Assembly (NCBI RefSeq): GCF_033110285.1
Contig: NZ_CP136995.1
Coordinates: 558,001 to 622,000, forward strand
DNA length: 64,000 nt
Direction: 5' to 3'
Source of the DNA: Ottowia sp. SB7-C50
Lineage (GTDB): Bacteria > Pseudomonadota > Gammaproteobacteria > Burkholderiales > Burkholderiaceae_C
Positions 1 to 10,388 of the stretch are shown piece after piece. Each line of letters starts with the position of its first letter. Positions within the stretch are counted from its first letter, which is position 1. The position numbers and the translations under genes are program-made. The notes below the pieces were generated by a model. That model had not been told where the DNA came from. It made no database searches and saw nothing but the letters and a program-made list of their open reading frames with translations.

Positions 1-275
1 GCGGGGGCGTCGAACGTTCGGCCGCGCTGCGCAGCGATACCGAGATTGAAGGCTTCGTGCGCCAGCATGCCGACACCATCTACCACCCGGTGGGCACCTG
101 CCGCATGGGCCATGGCGTGCTGGACGTGGTGGACGACCACCTGCGCGTGCACGGCCTCGAAGGGCTGCGCGTGGTCGACGCGTCGGCCATGCCCGCCATC
201 GTCGGCGGCAACACCAACGCGCCGGTCATCATGATGGCCGAGAAGGCGGCGGCGCTGATGCGCGCGGGCGGCTGA
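1..275 (+). CDS. GMC family oxidoreductase, C-terminal end (partial)
   Basis: This is the last ~90 codons of an FAD-dependent alcohol/choline-dehydrogenase-like enzyme; the start lies outside the window. The visible part has the GMC C-terminal signature: an active-site His in HPVGTCRMG (about positions 81-107), then VDASAMPAIVGGNTNAP and a closing helix ending at the TGA at 273-275. GMC enzymes oxidise an alcohol or polyol with a flavin in the fold completed by this segment. The substrate cannot be told from the tail. It points toward the following minus-strand hemerythrin gene, so the two are convergent. Confidence 0.9.
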   Translation, partial: GGVERSAALRSDTEIEGFVRQHADTIYHPVGTCRMGHGVLDVVDDHLRVHGLEGLRVVDASAMPAIVGGNTNAPVIMMAEKAAALMRAGG

Positions 276-314
276 GGTGCAGTCTCCGCGCAGGCCGCCG
301 TGCCTGCTGCGCCG

Positions 315-842
315 TCAGCGCTTTGCCGGCCGCGCCTCGCGGTGGGCGCGGCGCTGCGCCATTTCGGCGCTGGCGCGGGCCAGCGTGGTCGGGTCGATGC
401 GGGCGCGCGCCTCGGGGTAGGCCAGCGATTCTTCCAGCGTCAGGTGGTCGATGTACAGCTGCTCGAACACTTCCACGCCCTGCGCCAGCGTGTCGCGGTC
501 GAACCACGAATAGCCGCCTGCGGCGGCTTCGAGCGAAGGCTCCAGCTCCAGCCAGTTTTCCTCGATCCAGCCGTGGTCCTGGCGCAGCCGCAGCGTGGTC
601 TGCACCACGTTCGCGTCGGTGCTTTGCAGCAGCGGGGGAAAGACGTGGTGTTCCTCGTCCAGGTGGTGCTGGCGTGCCTCGCGGTTGAACCAGGCGATGG
701 TGCGCTTCAATTCGTCGCGCCCCGCCGCGTCCAGCGAGTCGTCGGCCACCGCGCCGACCAGGCGGCGCAGCGCCACCAGCTGGCGCTGCAGCTCCTGGTG
801 GCTGCGGTCCAGAAAGTCGAACAGGGCGGGGGTGGATGTCAT
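315..842 (-). CDS. hemerythrin (HHE) domain protein
   Basis: A 175-residue soluble protein with the spaced His/Glu pattern of a four-helix HHE/hemerythrin domain: an early DRSHQEL, then HHLDEEHHVFP around residue 60, HGW near 90 and a late DHLTLEE near 137. Family members bind a di-iron centre and carry or sense O2 or NO. No signal peptide or membrane segment is seen, so it is probably cytoplasmic. It lies 89 bp downstream of the response regulator on the same strand, so it could be the last gene of the redox operon. An O2- or NO-binding protein would fit a heme-sensed respiratory system, but this is inference. Confidence 0.8.
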   Translation of the reverse strand: MTSTPALFDFLDRSHQELQRQLVALRRLVGAVADDSLDAAGRDELKRTIAWFNREARQHHLDEEHHVFPPLLQSTDANVVQTTLRLRQDHGWIEENWLELEPSLEAAAGGYSWFDRDTLAQGVEVFEQLYIDHLTLEESLAYPEARARIDPTTLARASAEMAQRRAHREARPAKR

Positions 843-931
843 GGGGTTCTCCAGTCAGGGATCAAATCGGGCTTGCGCGCTTGTTGATATTGCGCATGAA
901 GCTATCAATAACGTAGCAATGGGGCCGGCGC

Positions 932-2290
<1,359 letters not shown>

Positions 2291-2294
<4 letters not shown>

Positions 2295-4246
2295 GCGTGC
2301 TCCCTGAACGGCGCGGGGCGCAGGTGCAGCGTGAAGCGCGCGCCCTCACCCGGCGCGCTGCGCACCGCAATGCGGCCCCCAAAGCGCTCCAGCGCCGCCT
2401 TGCAGATGGCCAAGCCCAGCCCGGTGCCGCGTCCGCCGTCGGCGCGGCGGCTGAAGAAGGGCATGAAGATCAGCGCCTGCTCGTCGGCGGCGATGCCGCA
2501 GCCGGTGTCGGTGATCGACAGTTCATAGCCCGCTGCGTCGGCATCGGCATCGGCCTCGCCGCTGTGGCGGCCTTCGATGTCGATGCGGCCGCCCTGCGGC
2601 ATGGCGTGCAGCGCGTTGTGGATCAGGTTGACCAGCACCTGGCGCAGCTCGGCCTCGTCGGCCAGCACGCGCATGTCGGCCGGCTCGATGCGCACCGCCA
2701 CCTGCACGCCGCGCGCGCGGCATTCTTCGCCCAGCAGCGCCAGCACGTCGTCCAGCGCCGGCATCACGGCCACGGGCTGCAGCGTGGGCGCGGGCGCCTG
2801 GCTCATCTGCAGCAGGCGCTGGGTGGTGGCCACGCAGCGGTCGATTTCGCGGTCGACCAGCTGCAGGTAGTCGATCAGCTCTTCGCGCGGCATCTGGTCG
2901 GCGCGCAGGCCGCGCAGGCTGGCCTGAAGCGCCAGGCGGATTGAGGCGAGCGGGTTGTGGATTTCGTGCGCCACGCCGTTGGCCAGCAGGCCGATGGTGG
3001 ACAGGCGCTGCTCTTGCGAAAAGCGCACCGAGCGGTCCAGCGGCCGCAGCACCTCGACGGTGAGCGTCTCGCCGCTGGCGGTGACCATGGGGGCGGCCTC
3101 GATGTCGACCTCGACCGCGCTGCCGTCGGCGCGCCGCAGCGCCATCATGCTGCGCACGGGCTGCGGCTGGGCCCGCATCTCGGCCACCGGGCAGTTCACC
3201 AGCGTGCTGGGACAGGGCTCGTCCAGGCCGCGGCCGACGCGGTAGCAGCATTGGCCGGTGACGCTGGCCGGCTCGCGCCCCAGCAGCGTGGCATAGGCCT
3301 GGTTGGCCAGCCGCACGCGGTAGTCGGGGCCGATCACCAGCACCGGGTCGGGCACGGCGTCGATCAGCGTCTGCAGGAAGTGGCGCTGCCCGGCCAGTTC
3401 GGCCACCGTGGCCTGCATGCGCCCGGCCATGTGGTCGAAGCCGCGCGCCACGCGGCCCAGTTCGTCCGGGCCGTGCGCGGCGCTGCCCACGCGCGTGGCC
3501 AGGTCGCCGGCGGCCAGCCGGTCGGTGGCGCCGGCCAGCGCGGCCAGCGGCTCGGTCACCTGGCGGCGCAGCGTCAGCCCCATGATGGTGGCAAACAGCG
3601 CCAGCGTGCCCAGGCCCGCGGCGGTCAGCAGCAGGGCCGGGCGGCTGGTGGGGCCGGCCTGGGCCAGCGGCTCGAAGTCGACCAGCAACACGCCGTTGAC
3701 GGGCTTGGCATCGGCCGGGCCGTGGCACTGCGCGCAGCGCGGCTGGTTGAGGATGGGGTAGGCGATCTGCAAGCGCTCGCCCTGCGGCGTGGCCTGCCAG
3801 CCCAGGCGCGGGGCCGGTGGCAGGCAGCCCGCCTGCAGGCACAGGCCCTGCAGGGCTTCGGGCGCCGCGCTGCCCACGGCCCGCGGCTGCGACGCAAAGC
3901 GCACCGCGCCGCCCGGCGCCAGCAGCCGCGCCTGCGCCACGCCGGGCGACTGGCCCAGGCTGGTCAGGATGTCGGCCATGCCCACCAGGTCGCGCTTGAG
4001 CATGGCGTTCTGCAGGCTGGCTTCAAACAGCCGCGCCTCGCGCGTGGCGGCGGCTTCGTGCTGGCGGCGCAGGCTGTCGCGACCGATGGCCAGCGCCAGC
4101 GTGATGAGCAGCAGCGCCGACACCATCAGCGCCACCGCCAGCCCCAGCATCAGGCGCCGCGCCAGCGACGCGTCGAGCCAGCGCGGAACGACGCCCGGCC
4201 GGGGCGCGGCGGGCGCGGGCAGCGGTGAAGTGGCCAGGCCAGTCAT
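2291..4246 (-). CDS. sensor histidine kinase with periplasmic c-type heme motif
   Basis: About 651 residues. Order: TM1 (residues ~32-54), a periplasmic domain of ~150 residues with a CAQCH c-heme motif at ~171-175, TM2 (~205-230), HAMP, a PAS domain with a cysteine cluster (CCY...PCP...NCP), a HisKA domain with H in GVAHEIHNPL, and an HATPase with N box (NLIHNAL) and G boxes. I chose the ATG at 4246, eight bases after the ferredoxin stop; an upstream in-frame start would overlap that gene. Heme-bearing periplasmic kinase domains can sense redox state, NO or O2, and the PAS cysteines could add redox sensing. It should phosphorylate the adjacent sigma-54 regulator. The signal is unknown. Confidence 0.88.
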
Positions 4247-4254
4247 GGAATGGG

Positions 4255-5292
4255 TCAGGTCTGCACGACCCGGTTGGGCCGCTGTCGCGAACCCGGGGCG
4301 CAAGTGGGGCAGACCGGTAACGAGTGTGGATCGCTGCCAGGCCCCGAGAATTGATGAAAGTCAATGTTGCAGCGCGCGCAGCGCAGGCGCCGCGCGGCCC
4401 AGCGCAGCGGCTCGGCGGCGGCGTCGGCCGGGCTGGGCACGCGCGGCGCCGACACCGCTTGTGTGTCGCAGGCGGCGGTGCACAGGCCGCAGCCGGTGCA
4501 TTTTGAGGCATTGAATCCGAACGTTGCGCTGGCGCAGTCAGCGTCTGCAGCTACAAAAATAAGAGCATTCGTCGGGCACAGGCGCACGCAGGCCAGGCAC
4601 AGGGTGCAGCGCTCGCGGGCGATGTCCACGGTCCACACCGGCTGGGGCGCTGCGCCCGATGAACCGGCGCGGCGCGGCGCAGGTGCGCGGGCCAGCTCGT
4701 CTTCGCGGGCGCTGGTCAGCGTGCCGGCTGCCGGACGGGGCGGGGCGCTGGGGCGCGCCAGAAAGCGGCGTCGGCCGGCGTCGACGGGCGCCTCGGGGCG
4801 CGGGCAGTCGGTAGCTGGCGCGATGCGCAGCGCCACCGGCTGCCGCGTGGCCAAGCCGCGCCACTGGCGTTGCCATTCGGCCAGGCCGGCGCCGCGGTCG
4901 CAGGTGCTGCAGGCGCCGGGCACGAAGACGTGTTCGTCCACCCCATGCTGCCGGCTGAAGGCCTGCAGCCACGCGGGCGACAGCGCCAGCAGGCAGCGCG
5001 CGCTGGGCAATCCGGACACGCCGGCGCGCTCGCAGCTCCACCACGCCGCGCGCCGGCCGTCGGCGGTGGTGCGCCAGTGCGGCGCCGGGGCGGGCAGGGA
5101 AAGGGCTTGCGTGGGGCACGCGGCGGTGCACAGCCCGCAGGCGTCACAGCGGTCGGGATCGAAGCCCAGCCCGTCTTCGCCCATGCGCCAGGCCTGGGGC
5201 GGACAGGCGTCCACGCAGGCCTGGCACGCCGCGCCGCGCACGCGCTGGTGCACGCAGCGGTCGGCGTCAATGGACAGCGTGGGCATCGGCAT
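4255..5292 (-). CDS. multi-cluster 4Fe-4S ferredoxin with C-terminal CxxC pairs
   Basis: A 345-residue cysteine-rich protein. Four ferredoxin-like clusters are visible: one near the N-terminus with unusual spacing (RCVHQ...ACQACVDACP), RCDACGLCTAACP, then in the C-terminal half RCTLCLACVRLCP and KCTGCGLCTAACD. Between them is a ~130-residue spacer with further Cys (SCERAG, GACSTCDRG). The tail has RCARC and CPTC pairs that look like a zinc-ribbon or rubredoxin knuckle. No signal peptide is seen. It resembles NapF/NapG-type accessory ferredoxins and could pass electrons during maturation of the molybdoenzyme. ATGs at 5292 and 5286 are both possible. It lies 17 bp after the chaperone gene in the same operon. 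Confidence 0.75.
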   Translation of the reverse strand: MPMPTLSIDADRCVHQRVRGAACQACVDACPPQAWRMGEDGLGFDPDRCDACGLCTAACPTQALSLPAPAPHWRTTADGRRAAWWSCERAGVSGLPSARCLLALSPAWLQAFSRQHGVDEHVFVPGACSTCDRGAGLAEWQRQWRGLATRQPVALRIAPATDCPRPEAPVDAGRRRFLARPSAPPRPAAGTLTSAREDELARAPAPRRAGSSGAAPQPVWTVDIARERCTLCLACVRLCPTNALIFVAADADCASATFGFNASKCTGCGLCTAACDTQAVSAPRVPSPADAAAEPLRWAARRLRCARCNIDFHQFSGPGSDPHSLPVCPTCAPGSRQRPNRVVQT

Positions 5293-5309
5293 GGCTGCCG
5301 ATGATGGCC

Positions 5310-6035
5310 CTAGCCGCTGCAACCACCCGGCCGGGGCGGCTCGGCGGCCACCGCGGGCGGAATGACCGCGACGGCGGGCAGGCGGCGCTGGCATTCCTCG
5401 CAGGCGGCGAGGGTGAGCGCGCCGAGCGCGGCGTAGAACGGGGTGGCGGCACGCTGGCCGACGCGGCGCGCGAAGTCGGGCAGCCAGGCCAGCAGGTGCG
5501 TCTTGAGAAAACGCGCGGCTTCGCGCTGCTCGCCGCGCTCCAGCAGCAGGGCGGTAAATTCGAGCTCGTGCGTGATGTGGTCGTCGGCGCGGGCGCGCCA
5601 GTCGGGCACCTGCATGCCATGGCGACGGTAGAAGTCGCGCACGGCGAAAGTGGGGCCTTGCAGCATCAGGTGGTCGTCGTCGCGCCACACCGATTCGTGC
5701 GGCGACGCGCGCAGCGCATGCGTGAGGTAGATGGCCGCATAGTCGGCCGCCAGGTCGTCGGCGCTGGACGCGGGCAGCGCGCCCTCGGCCGGCGTGCCGT
5801 CGCAGTCGTCGCCGGCCAGTGCGCGCAGTGCGGCGTACATGGCCTGCGCCGCCGGCGTGTCGAGCGTGGCGAGGGTCAGCGTTTCGGGGAAGCCGTTGCC
5901 GAACAGCGCGGCCAGCACGTCGGGGCTGCGCTCTTCGGCGTGCAGCCAGGCCAGCGCCCGCAGGTCCTCGGCGGCCAGCGCCAGCCATTCGGCGGGCGGG
6001 GCCGTGCGTTCAGCCAGGGGCGCGGCGGCGGTCAT
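5310..6035 (-). CDS. TorD/DmsD-type molybdoenzyme chaperone
   Basis: A 241-residue cytoplasmic, mostly helical protein. The central stretch DDHLMLQGPTFAVRDFYRRHGM followed by DDHITHELEF matches the TorD/NarJ family signature (E..D..A.ELEFM). These chaperones bind the Tat signal peptide of a DMSO-reductase-family enzyme, hold it until the molybdenum cofactor is inserted and prevent early export. The start is set by the ATGA overlap with the stop of the iron-sulfur subunit gene (6032-6035), which implies translational coupling. Its client should be the Tat-exported catalytic subunit encoded at 6791-9403. The C-terminal tail is Pro/Gly/Cys-containing and poorly conserved. Confidence 0.85.
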   Translation of the reverse strand: MTAAAPLAERTAPPAEWLALAAEDLRALAWLHAEERSPDVLAALFGNGFPETLTLATLDTPAAQAMYAALRALAGDDCDGTPAEGALPASSADDLAADYAAIYLTHALRASPHESVWRDDDHLMLQGPTFAVRDFYRRHGMQVPDWRARADDHITHELEFTALLLERGEQREAARFLKTHLLAWLPDFARRVGQRAATPFYAALGALTLAACEECQRRLPAVAVIPPAVAAEPPRPGGCSG

Positions 6036-6778
6036 GACGATGCCTTGCCAGCCGGGGCCGCAGGGGTGGCGGGCGCGGCGGCGGGCGCCTCGACCTTGCC
6101 CTTGGGGTGGGCGATGAACACGATCGACGGGTTGGTCAGCTCGGGGTTGGCCATGTGCTGCACCTGGCGCACCGGCTGATCGACGCCCTTGACCATGGCC
6201 TTGGTGTCCCAGGTGCCGGCGCGCAGCTGGTCGATGGGGCCGATGTCGAGCACGCGCATCATGCAGGCCGACACGCAATACGGCTTGCGCCCAGCTTCCA
6301 GCTCGTCGATGCACAGGTTGCACTTCTTGACCGTGTTGTCGGTCGGGTCGTACTGCGGCGCGCCAAACGGGCAGGTGGCTTCGCAGCGGCGGCAGCCGAT
6401 GCACAGCGTGCTGTCGATGTCGACCACGCCGTTGTCGGCGCGCTTCCAGATGGCGCCGGTGGGGCAGGCCGGCAAACAGGCCGGCTCGGCGCAGTGGTTG
6501 CACGACATGTTGACCTTGTAGGCGAACACGTCCGGGAAGCTGCCGCCTTCGATGTACATGACGCGTCGAAAGCGCGGGCCGGGCGGCAGGCCGTTCTTGT
6601 CCTTGCAGGCGATCTCGCAGGCCCGGCAGCCGATGCAATCCATGTTGTTGTGGATGAAGCCCCACTGCTGCTCGGGCTTGACCGGGTTGTAGGTGGTGGC
6701 GTCGCGCGTTTCCTGCGCGTACTTCACGCGCGCCTTGGCGTCCACGCCCAGCTTGTTGATGACTTGTTTTTCAGCCAT
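6032..6778 (-). CDS. DMSO-reductase-type iron-sulfur subunit (DmsB/NrfC-like)
   Basis: A 248-residue protein with the four cysteine clusters of DmsB-type electron-transfer subunits: CIGCRACEIACKDKNG (~residue 48), CNHCAEPACLPACP (~95), CIGCRRCEATCPFG (~128) and a fourth formed by KKCNLC plus YCVSACMM (~152-170). It would carry electrons through four [4Fe-4S] clusters to the molybdenum subunit encoded just upstream. There is no signal peptide, as expected for a subunit exported by piggy-back with a Tat partner. The Ala/Pro-rich C-terminus is a variable tail. The start is 12 bp after the stop of the catalytic subunit gene. Confidence 0.92.
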   Translation of the reverse strand: MAEKQVINKLGVDAKARVKYAQETRDATTYNPVKPEQQWGFIHNNMDCIGCRACEIACKDKNGLPPGPRFRRVMYIEGGSFPDVFAYKVNMSCNHCAEPACLPACPTGAIWKRADNGVVDIDSTLCIGCRRCEATCPFGAPQYDPTDNTVKKCNLCIDELEAGRKPYCVSACMMRVLDIGPIDQLRAGTWDTKAMVKGVDQPVRQVQHMANPELTNPSIVFIAHPKGKVEAPAAAPATPAAPAGKASS

Positions 6779-6790
6779 GTTCTTCTCCCG

Positions 6791-9403
6791 TCACATATCG
6801 CGGCGGAACACCGATGAACGCGCCACGGCCAGGTCGTCCCAGCCGGGGCGGTGCACCAGGTCGGTCTTCTTGATCTGCACCATGGCGTTGTTGTAGGCAA
6901 AGGCGCCGGCGGGGCTGGGGTTGTCCAGCGTCAGGAAGTCGGGGTTACCGGCGCGGTCGACGCCGTTTTTGTCCGGGTCCATCCACGCGCCCTCGAACAG
7001 CACCAGCACGCCGGGCAGCAGGCGCTCGGTCACGTAGGCCGGCACCACGCACTTGCCGCGCTCGTTCCACACCTCCACCGTGTCGCCGGTCTTGATGTCG
7101 AGCTTCTTCGCGTCGCTGGCGTTGATGGTGACTTCCTGCTCATACGTCTCGCGCAGCCACGGGATGTTGTTGAAGATCGAGTGCGTGCGCCAGCGCGGGT
7201 GCGGGCTGATCAGGTGGAACGGGTACTGCTTGGCGATGGGGTGGTTGAGCGACTCAAACGGCTCGATCCACTTGGGTATGTAGGGGATCTCGTAGCCGTA
7301 CTGCGTCTTCGTCCAGTCGGTGATGTCGGCCAGTTGCGTGGCCAGAATTTCGATCTTGCCCGACGGTGTCTCGAACGGCTTGCCCTTGGTGATCTGCTCG
7401 CGGAAGGCGACGTGCGGCTCCGACAGCTTGAACTTGTAGGTGCCGTGCTTCTTGAACTCGTCCCACGACATGGTCACGTGCTGGTGGTGCTGCACGCTGC
7501 CTTCCCACCAGGCCTTGAGGTAGGCCTCGTCGGTGGCGTCGGGGTTCTGGAAGTAGCTGCGGTCGGCGCGCGGGTTGTAGCGCTTGCCCAGGTTTTTGAG
7601 CGATGGGTCCAGCGCTTCGAGCCGGTAGCTGAGTTCGGTGAAGACCTGGAAGTCGGTCTTGCTCTCGCCCAGCGGCTCGATGACTTTCGGGCGATGGATG
7701 TAGTAGTGGCCCTTGTACCAAGGCAGCGCCACGTCGTGGCGCTCAAAGTGGGTGGCAATCGGCAGCAGGTAGTCGGCCCAGATGCCCGAGGGCGTGATGG
7801 TCGAATCCATGCACACCACCAGCTCCAGCTTCTCGATGGCCTGGATTTCCTTGTTGATGTTGGTCAGCTGGTTGAACCAGTCGCTGCCCTGCCAGAAGAT
7901 GCCCTTGATGTTGGGCGGCTGGCCGTCCAGCTTGTCTTCGCGCGGCCACAGGCCCAGTTCTTCGCGCTTGACGTTGGGGTAGTTCAGCACGCAGTGCGCC
8001 CAGCGGTCGGACTTGATGGAGGCCCACCACAGGTTGGCGTTTTCGTCGTAGGGGTAGGCCACGCTCTCGCTGTGCCACGCCTTGCCTACGCCCTCGGCGC
8101 AGCCGCCCAGAATGCCGATGTTGCCCGTCATGGCCTGCAGCGCAGCGGCCATGCGGTTGTACTGCTCGCCATAGCTGGCGCGGCCCGGCGCCCACGACGC
8201 CTTCAGCGCCGCAGGCTTGGTCTTGGCGTACATCTCGGCCAGCTTGATGATGTCTTCGGCCTTCACGCCGCAGATGGCGGCGGCCCACTCGGGCGTCTTG
8301 GGCGTCTTGTCGTAGGTGCCCAGGATGTAGTCCTTGAAGTTTTCCTTGCCCTTGTAGTCGCCCGTGGTGGTGCCCGCATCCATCCCTAAGCAGAACTTGT
8401 TGATGAACTTCTGGTCCTGCAGGTTGTTGGTGAAGATGTGGTGCGCCATGCCGGCCATCATGGCGGCGTCGGTATTGGGCTTGATGGGAATCCACCACGC
8501 GTCGTACACGGCGGCCGAATCGGTGTACTGCGGATCGACCAGCACGAACTTGCAGCCGCGCTGCTTGGCCATGCGCATGTAGTAGAAGGTGTTGCCGCCG
8601 TGGAAGGTGTAGGCCGGGTTCCAGCCCCACATGATGATCAGCTTGCTGTGGGCAAAGGTGTCGTCCTCGTTGCCATCCTGGATGGTGCCGAAGGTCATGC
8701 GGCTGGAGAACGTGGTGCCCTGGTAGCTCGGCACGCTCCATGAGTTGGTGCGGCAGCCGAACATGCCCAGAAAGCGGCCCAGCAGCCCCTCGATCTGGTC
8801 CGACTTGTGCAACACGCCGTAGCTGGCGCCGGCGTAGCTTTGGTCGAGCAGCGCCGTGGGGCCGAAGTCCTTCTTCAGCTGTGTCATCTTCTGGGCGATC
8901 TCGTCCAACGCCTGGTCCCAGCTGATGCGCTTGAACTTGTGCTCGCTGCGCGCACCCACGCGCTTCATGGGGTAGAGCAGCCGCTCGGGCGAATACAGGC
9001 GCGCACGATATGACCGGCCGCGCAAGCAGGCGCGCAGCTGGGGCTCTTCGAACGTGTCCTTGCCGTAGGCGCCATTGGCCTGGTATTCGCCGTTGTCGGT
9101 CGACAGGCGCACGATCACGTCGCCCTTCTTGTGCGCCACCAGCACGTGGCGCGAGCCGCAGTTGTGCGCGCAGGACGTCACCACGGTGGTGAGCTGGTCG
9201 TCGGTGAAATAGGGCTCGTAGGCAAAGGCCTGGGCCTTCTCGGGGGCGATGCCCACGCCCACGCTGACCAGGCCCGCCGCGCCGGCGGTGGCGCCGACGA
9301 TCTTCAGGAAGTCGCGCCGCTTGTAGCCGGCCGAATGCTGGTCGATGGAGTCGTTGACGCTGGGGTAGCGCACGGTTTCGCGGGGCAAGTCATTGCTCTT
9401 CAT
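6791..9403 (-). CDS. DMSO-reductase-family molybdopterin oxidoreductase, catalytic subunit
   Basis: An 870-residue enzyme. The N-terminus has a Tat signal (RRDFLK then a hydrophobic segment ending near AQAFA, ~residues 29-60). A CxxxC motif (CAHNCGSRH, ~78) plus a later Cys (LRACLRGR) is the type-II/III layout for the FS0 cluster. The molybdopterin-binding core includes WSVPSYQGTTFSSR, where a Ser is a candidate molybdenum ligand, MWGWNPAYT and GNIGILGG. The C-terminal dinucleotide-binding domain ends with HRPGWDD. Family members reduce S-oxides, N-oxides or oxyanions in the periplasm. The closest look is DmsA-like, but the substrate cannot be read from sequence. It overlaps the pentaheme cytochrome gene by 4 bp. 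Confidence 0.9.
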   Translation of the reverse strand: MKSNDLPRETVRYPSVNDSIDQHSAGYKRRDFLKIVGATAGAAGLVSVGVGIAPEKAQAFAYEPYFTDDQLTTVVTSCAHNCGSRHVLVAHKKGDVIVRLSTDNGEYQANGAYGKDTFEEPQLRACLRGRSYRARLYSPERLLYPMKRVGARSEHKFKRISWDQALDEIAQKMTQLKKDFGPTALLDQSYAGASYGVLHKSDQIEGLLGRFLGMFGCRTNSWSVPSYQGTTFSSRMTFGTIQDGNEDDTFAHSKLIIMWGWNPAYTFHGGNTFYYMRMAKQRGCKFVLVDPQYTDSAAVYDAWWIPIKPNTDAAMMAGMAHHIFTNNLQDQKFINKFCLGMDAGTTTGDYKGKENFKDYILGTYDKTPKTPEWAAAICGVKAEDIIKLAEMYAKTKPAALKASWAPGRASYGEQYNRMAAALQAMTGNIGILGGCAEGVGKAWHSESVAYPYDENANLWWASIKSDRWAHCVLNYPNVKREELGLWPREDKLDGQPPNIKGIFWQGSDWFNQLTNINKEIQAIEKLELVVCMDSTITPSGIWADYLLPIATHFERHDVALPWYKGHYYIHRPKVIEPLGESKTDFQVFTELSYRLEALDPSLKNLGKRYNPRADRSYFQNPDATDEAYLKAWWEGSVQHHQHVTMSWDEFKKHGTYKFKLSEPHVAFREQITKGKPFETPSGKIEILATQLADITDWTKTQYGYEIPYIPKWIEPFESLNHPIAKQYPFHLISPHPRWRTHSIFNNIPWLRETYEQEVTINASDAKKLDIKTGDTVEVWNERGKCVVPAYVTERLLPGVLVLFEGAWMDPDKNGVDRAGNPDFLTLDNPSPAGAFAYNNAMVQIKKTDLVHRPGWDDLAVARSSVFRRDM

Positions 9404-10272
9404 TTCTTCTCTCCCGACGTCACGGCGGCGGCGATGAAACGCACTTCACTTTCGGTGGGGCGGCTCTTGGCCCAGTCGGGCACTTCAGGCGGCATGCCCG
9501 GCCAGGCATGGCGCGGATACGGGTAGTGCGTGCGGTACCAGGCACGGCCGCCGTGGCAGCCATAGCAGACGTCGCCGTTGGTCTTGCCGGCCTCTTCGAT
9601 GGCCTTGGCGTTCAGGTAGTTGACCTGGTGGCGCGTGGTGCGAATCGCGGCATGGCACAGCAGGCAGTTGTTCTGGAAGGCTTCCTTCGACTGTGACCAC
9701 GGGCCGGGCAGGCCCATCACCTCGAAGTTCATCTTGCCGTGGCACTTGAGGCACGTGGTCTCGGGGTTGACCATCTTGCGCAGCGTCTGGTGACCGAAGT
9801 CGGTGGCGGAACTGCCGGTGGCTTCCTCACGCGGGTCGTTGCCTTCGTGGCAGGTCGTGCAGCGCATGTTCATCAGCTGCTTGGCCATGGCCGTTTCGAG
9901 GTGGCGGCGGTGGAAGGTGTCCTGCTCGCCCTGGTAGGTGGAGGTGACCTGATACCAGGCCTTGGCTTCGCTGGAGGGCACGCCCGCAGGAGACGCCTTG
10001 CGCACCGACGGCTTCAGCACTTCGGCGTGGCACGCCAGGCATTGCTGGTCGGTTGCCTTCTCGATGGCGGGCTTGAAATGGATGGGGTCGTACTTGGCCG
10101 CGTGGTAGCTGACGGGCTTGGCGGTGGCGGGCGCGGCGGCTGCGGGGGCGCTGGGAGAGGGGGCGGCTGCGGTGGTCGCAGGCGCGCTCGAATCCTGGCA
10201 GGCACCCAAGGCCAGTGCCATGGCCGCTGCAGCGCTCAACCGGGAGAGAAATCTGAGCCAGGACGCGTTCAT
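9400..10272 (-). CDS. pentaheme c-type cytochrome lipoprotein
   Basis: A 290-residue exported protein. The start is placed at the ATG at 10272 because it yields a clean signal peptide with a lipobox (ALGAC, Cys at residue ~25), followed by an Ala/Pro/Thr-rich linker. Five CxxCH motifs are visible in order: CLACH, CTTCH, CLKCH, CLLCH and CYGCH, with extra His for axial ligation (FHRRH, TRHQVNY). It would be anchored to a membrane by lipid and move electrons in the periplasm. It is translationally coupled (ATGA overlap) to the molybdoenzyme, so it is probably the enzyme's electron donor or acceptor, in place of the usual DmsC/NrfD membrane subunit. Confidence 0.88.
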   Translation of the reverse strand: MNASWLRFLSRLSAAAAMALALGACQDSSAPATTAAAPSPSAPAAAAPATAKPVSYHAAKYDPIHFKPAIEKATDQQCLACHAEVLKPSVRKASPAGVPSSEAKAWYQVTSTYQGEQDTFHRRHLETAMAKQLMNMRCTTCHEGNDPREEATGSSATDFGHQTLRKMVNPETTCLKCHGKMNFEVMGLPGPWSQSKEAFQNNCLLCHAAIRTTRHQVNYLNAKAIEEAGKTNGDVCYGCHGGRAWYRTHYPYPRHAWPGMPPEVPDWAKSRPTESEVRFIAAAVTSGEKK

Positions 10273-10306
10273 CGCGTGCTCCTGATACAAAAAAACAGCA
10301 ACTTCA

Positions 10307-10340
10307 GAAAAGGCCGGGGCGATTCGTCGAATGCCCCGGC
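10307..10340 (-). terminator. terminator/attenuator between the Met-rich gene and the cytochrome gene
   Basis: The arms GCCGGGGC (10313-10320) and GCCCCGGC (10333-10340) form an 8-bp GC stem, extended inside by ATTC/GAAT. On the minus transcript the stem is followed by CTTTTCTG (A-run on the plus strand at 10308-10311). It lies 48 bp past the stop of the Met-rich gene and 35 bp before the cytochrome start. It would let the first genes be made in excess of the enzyme genes. Confidence 0.65.
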
Positions 10341-10388
10341 AAGGCCGGCCCCGCCTTCGCGAGACCGGCACGGGACCGTACTAAAGGA

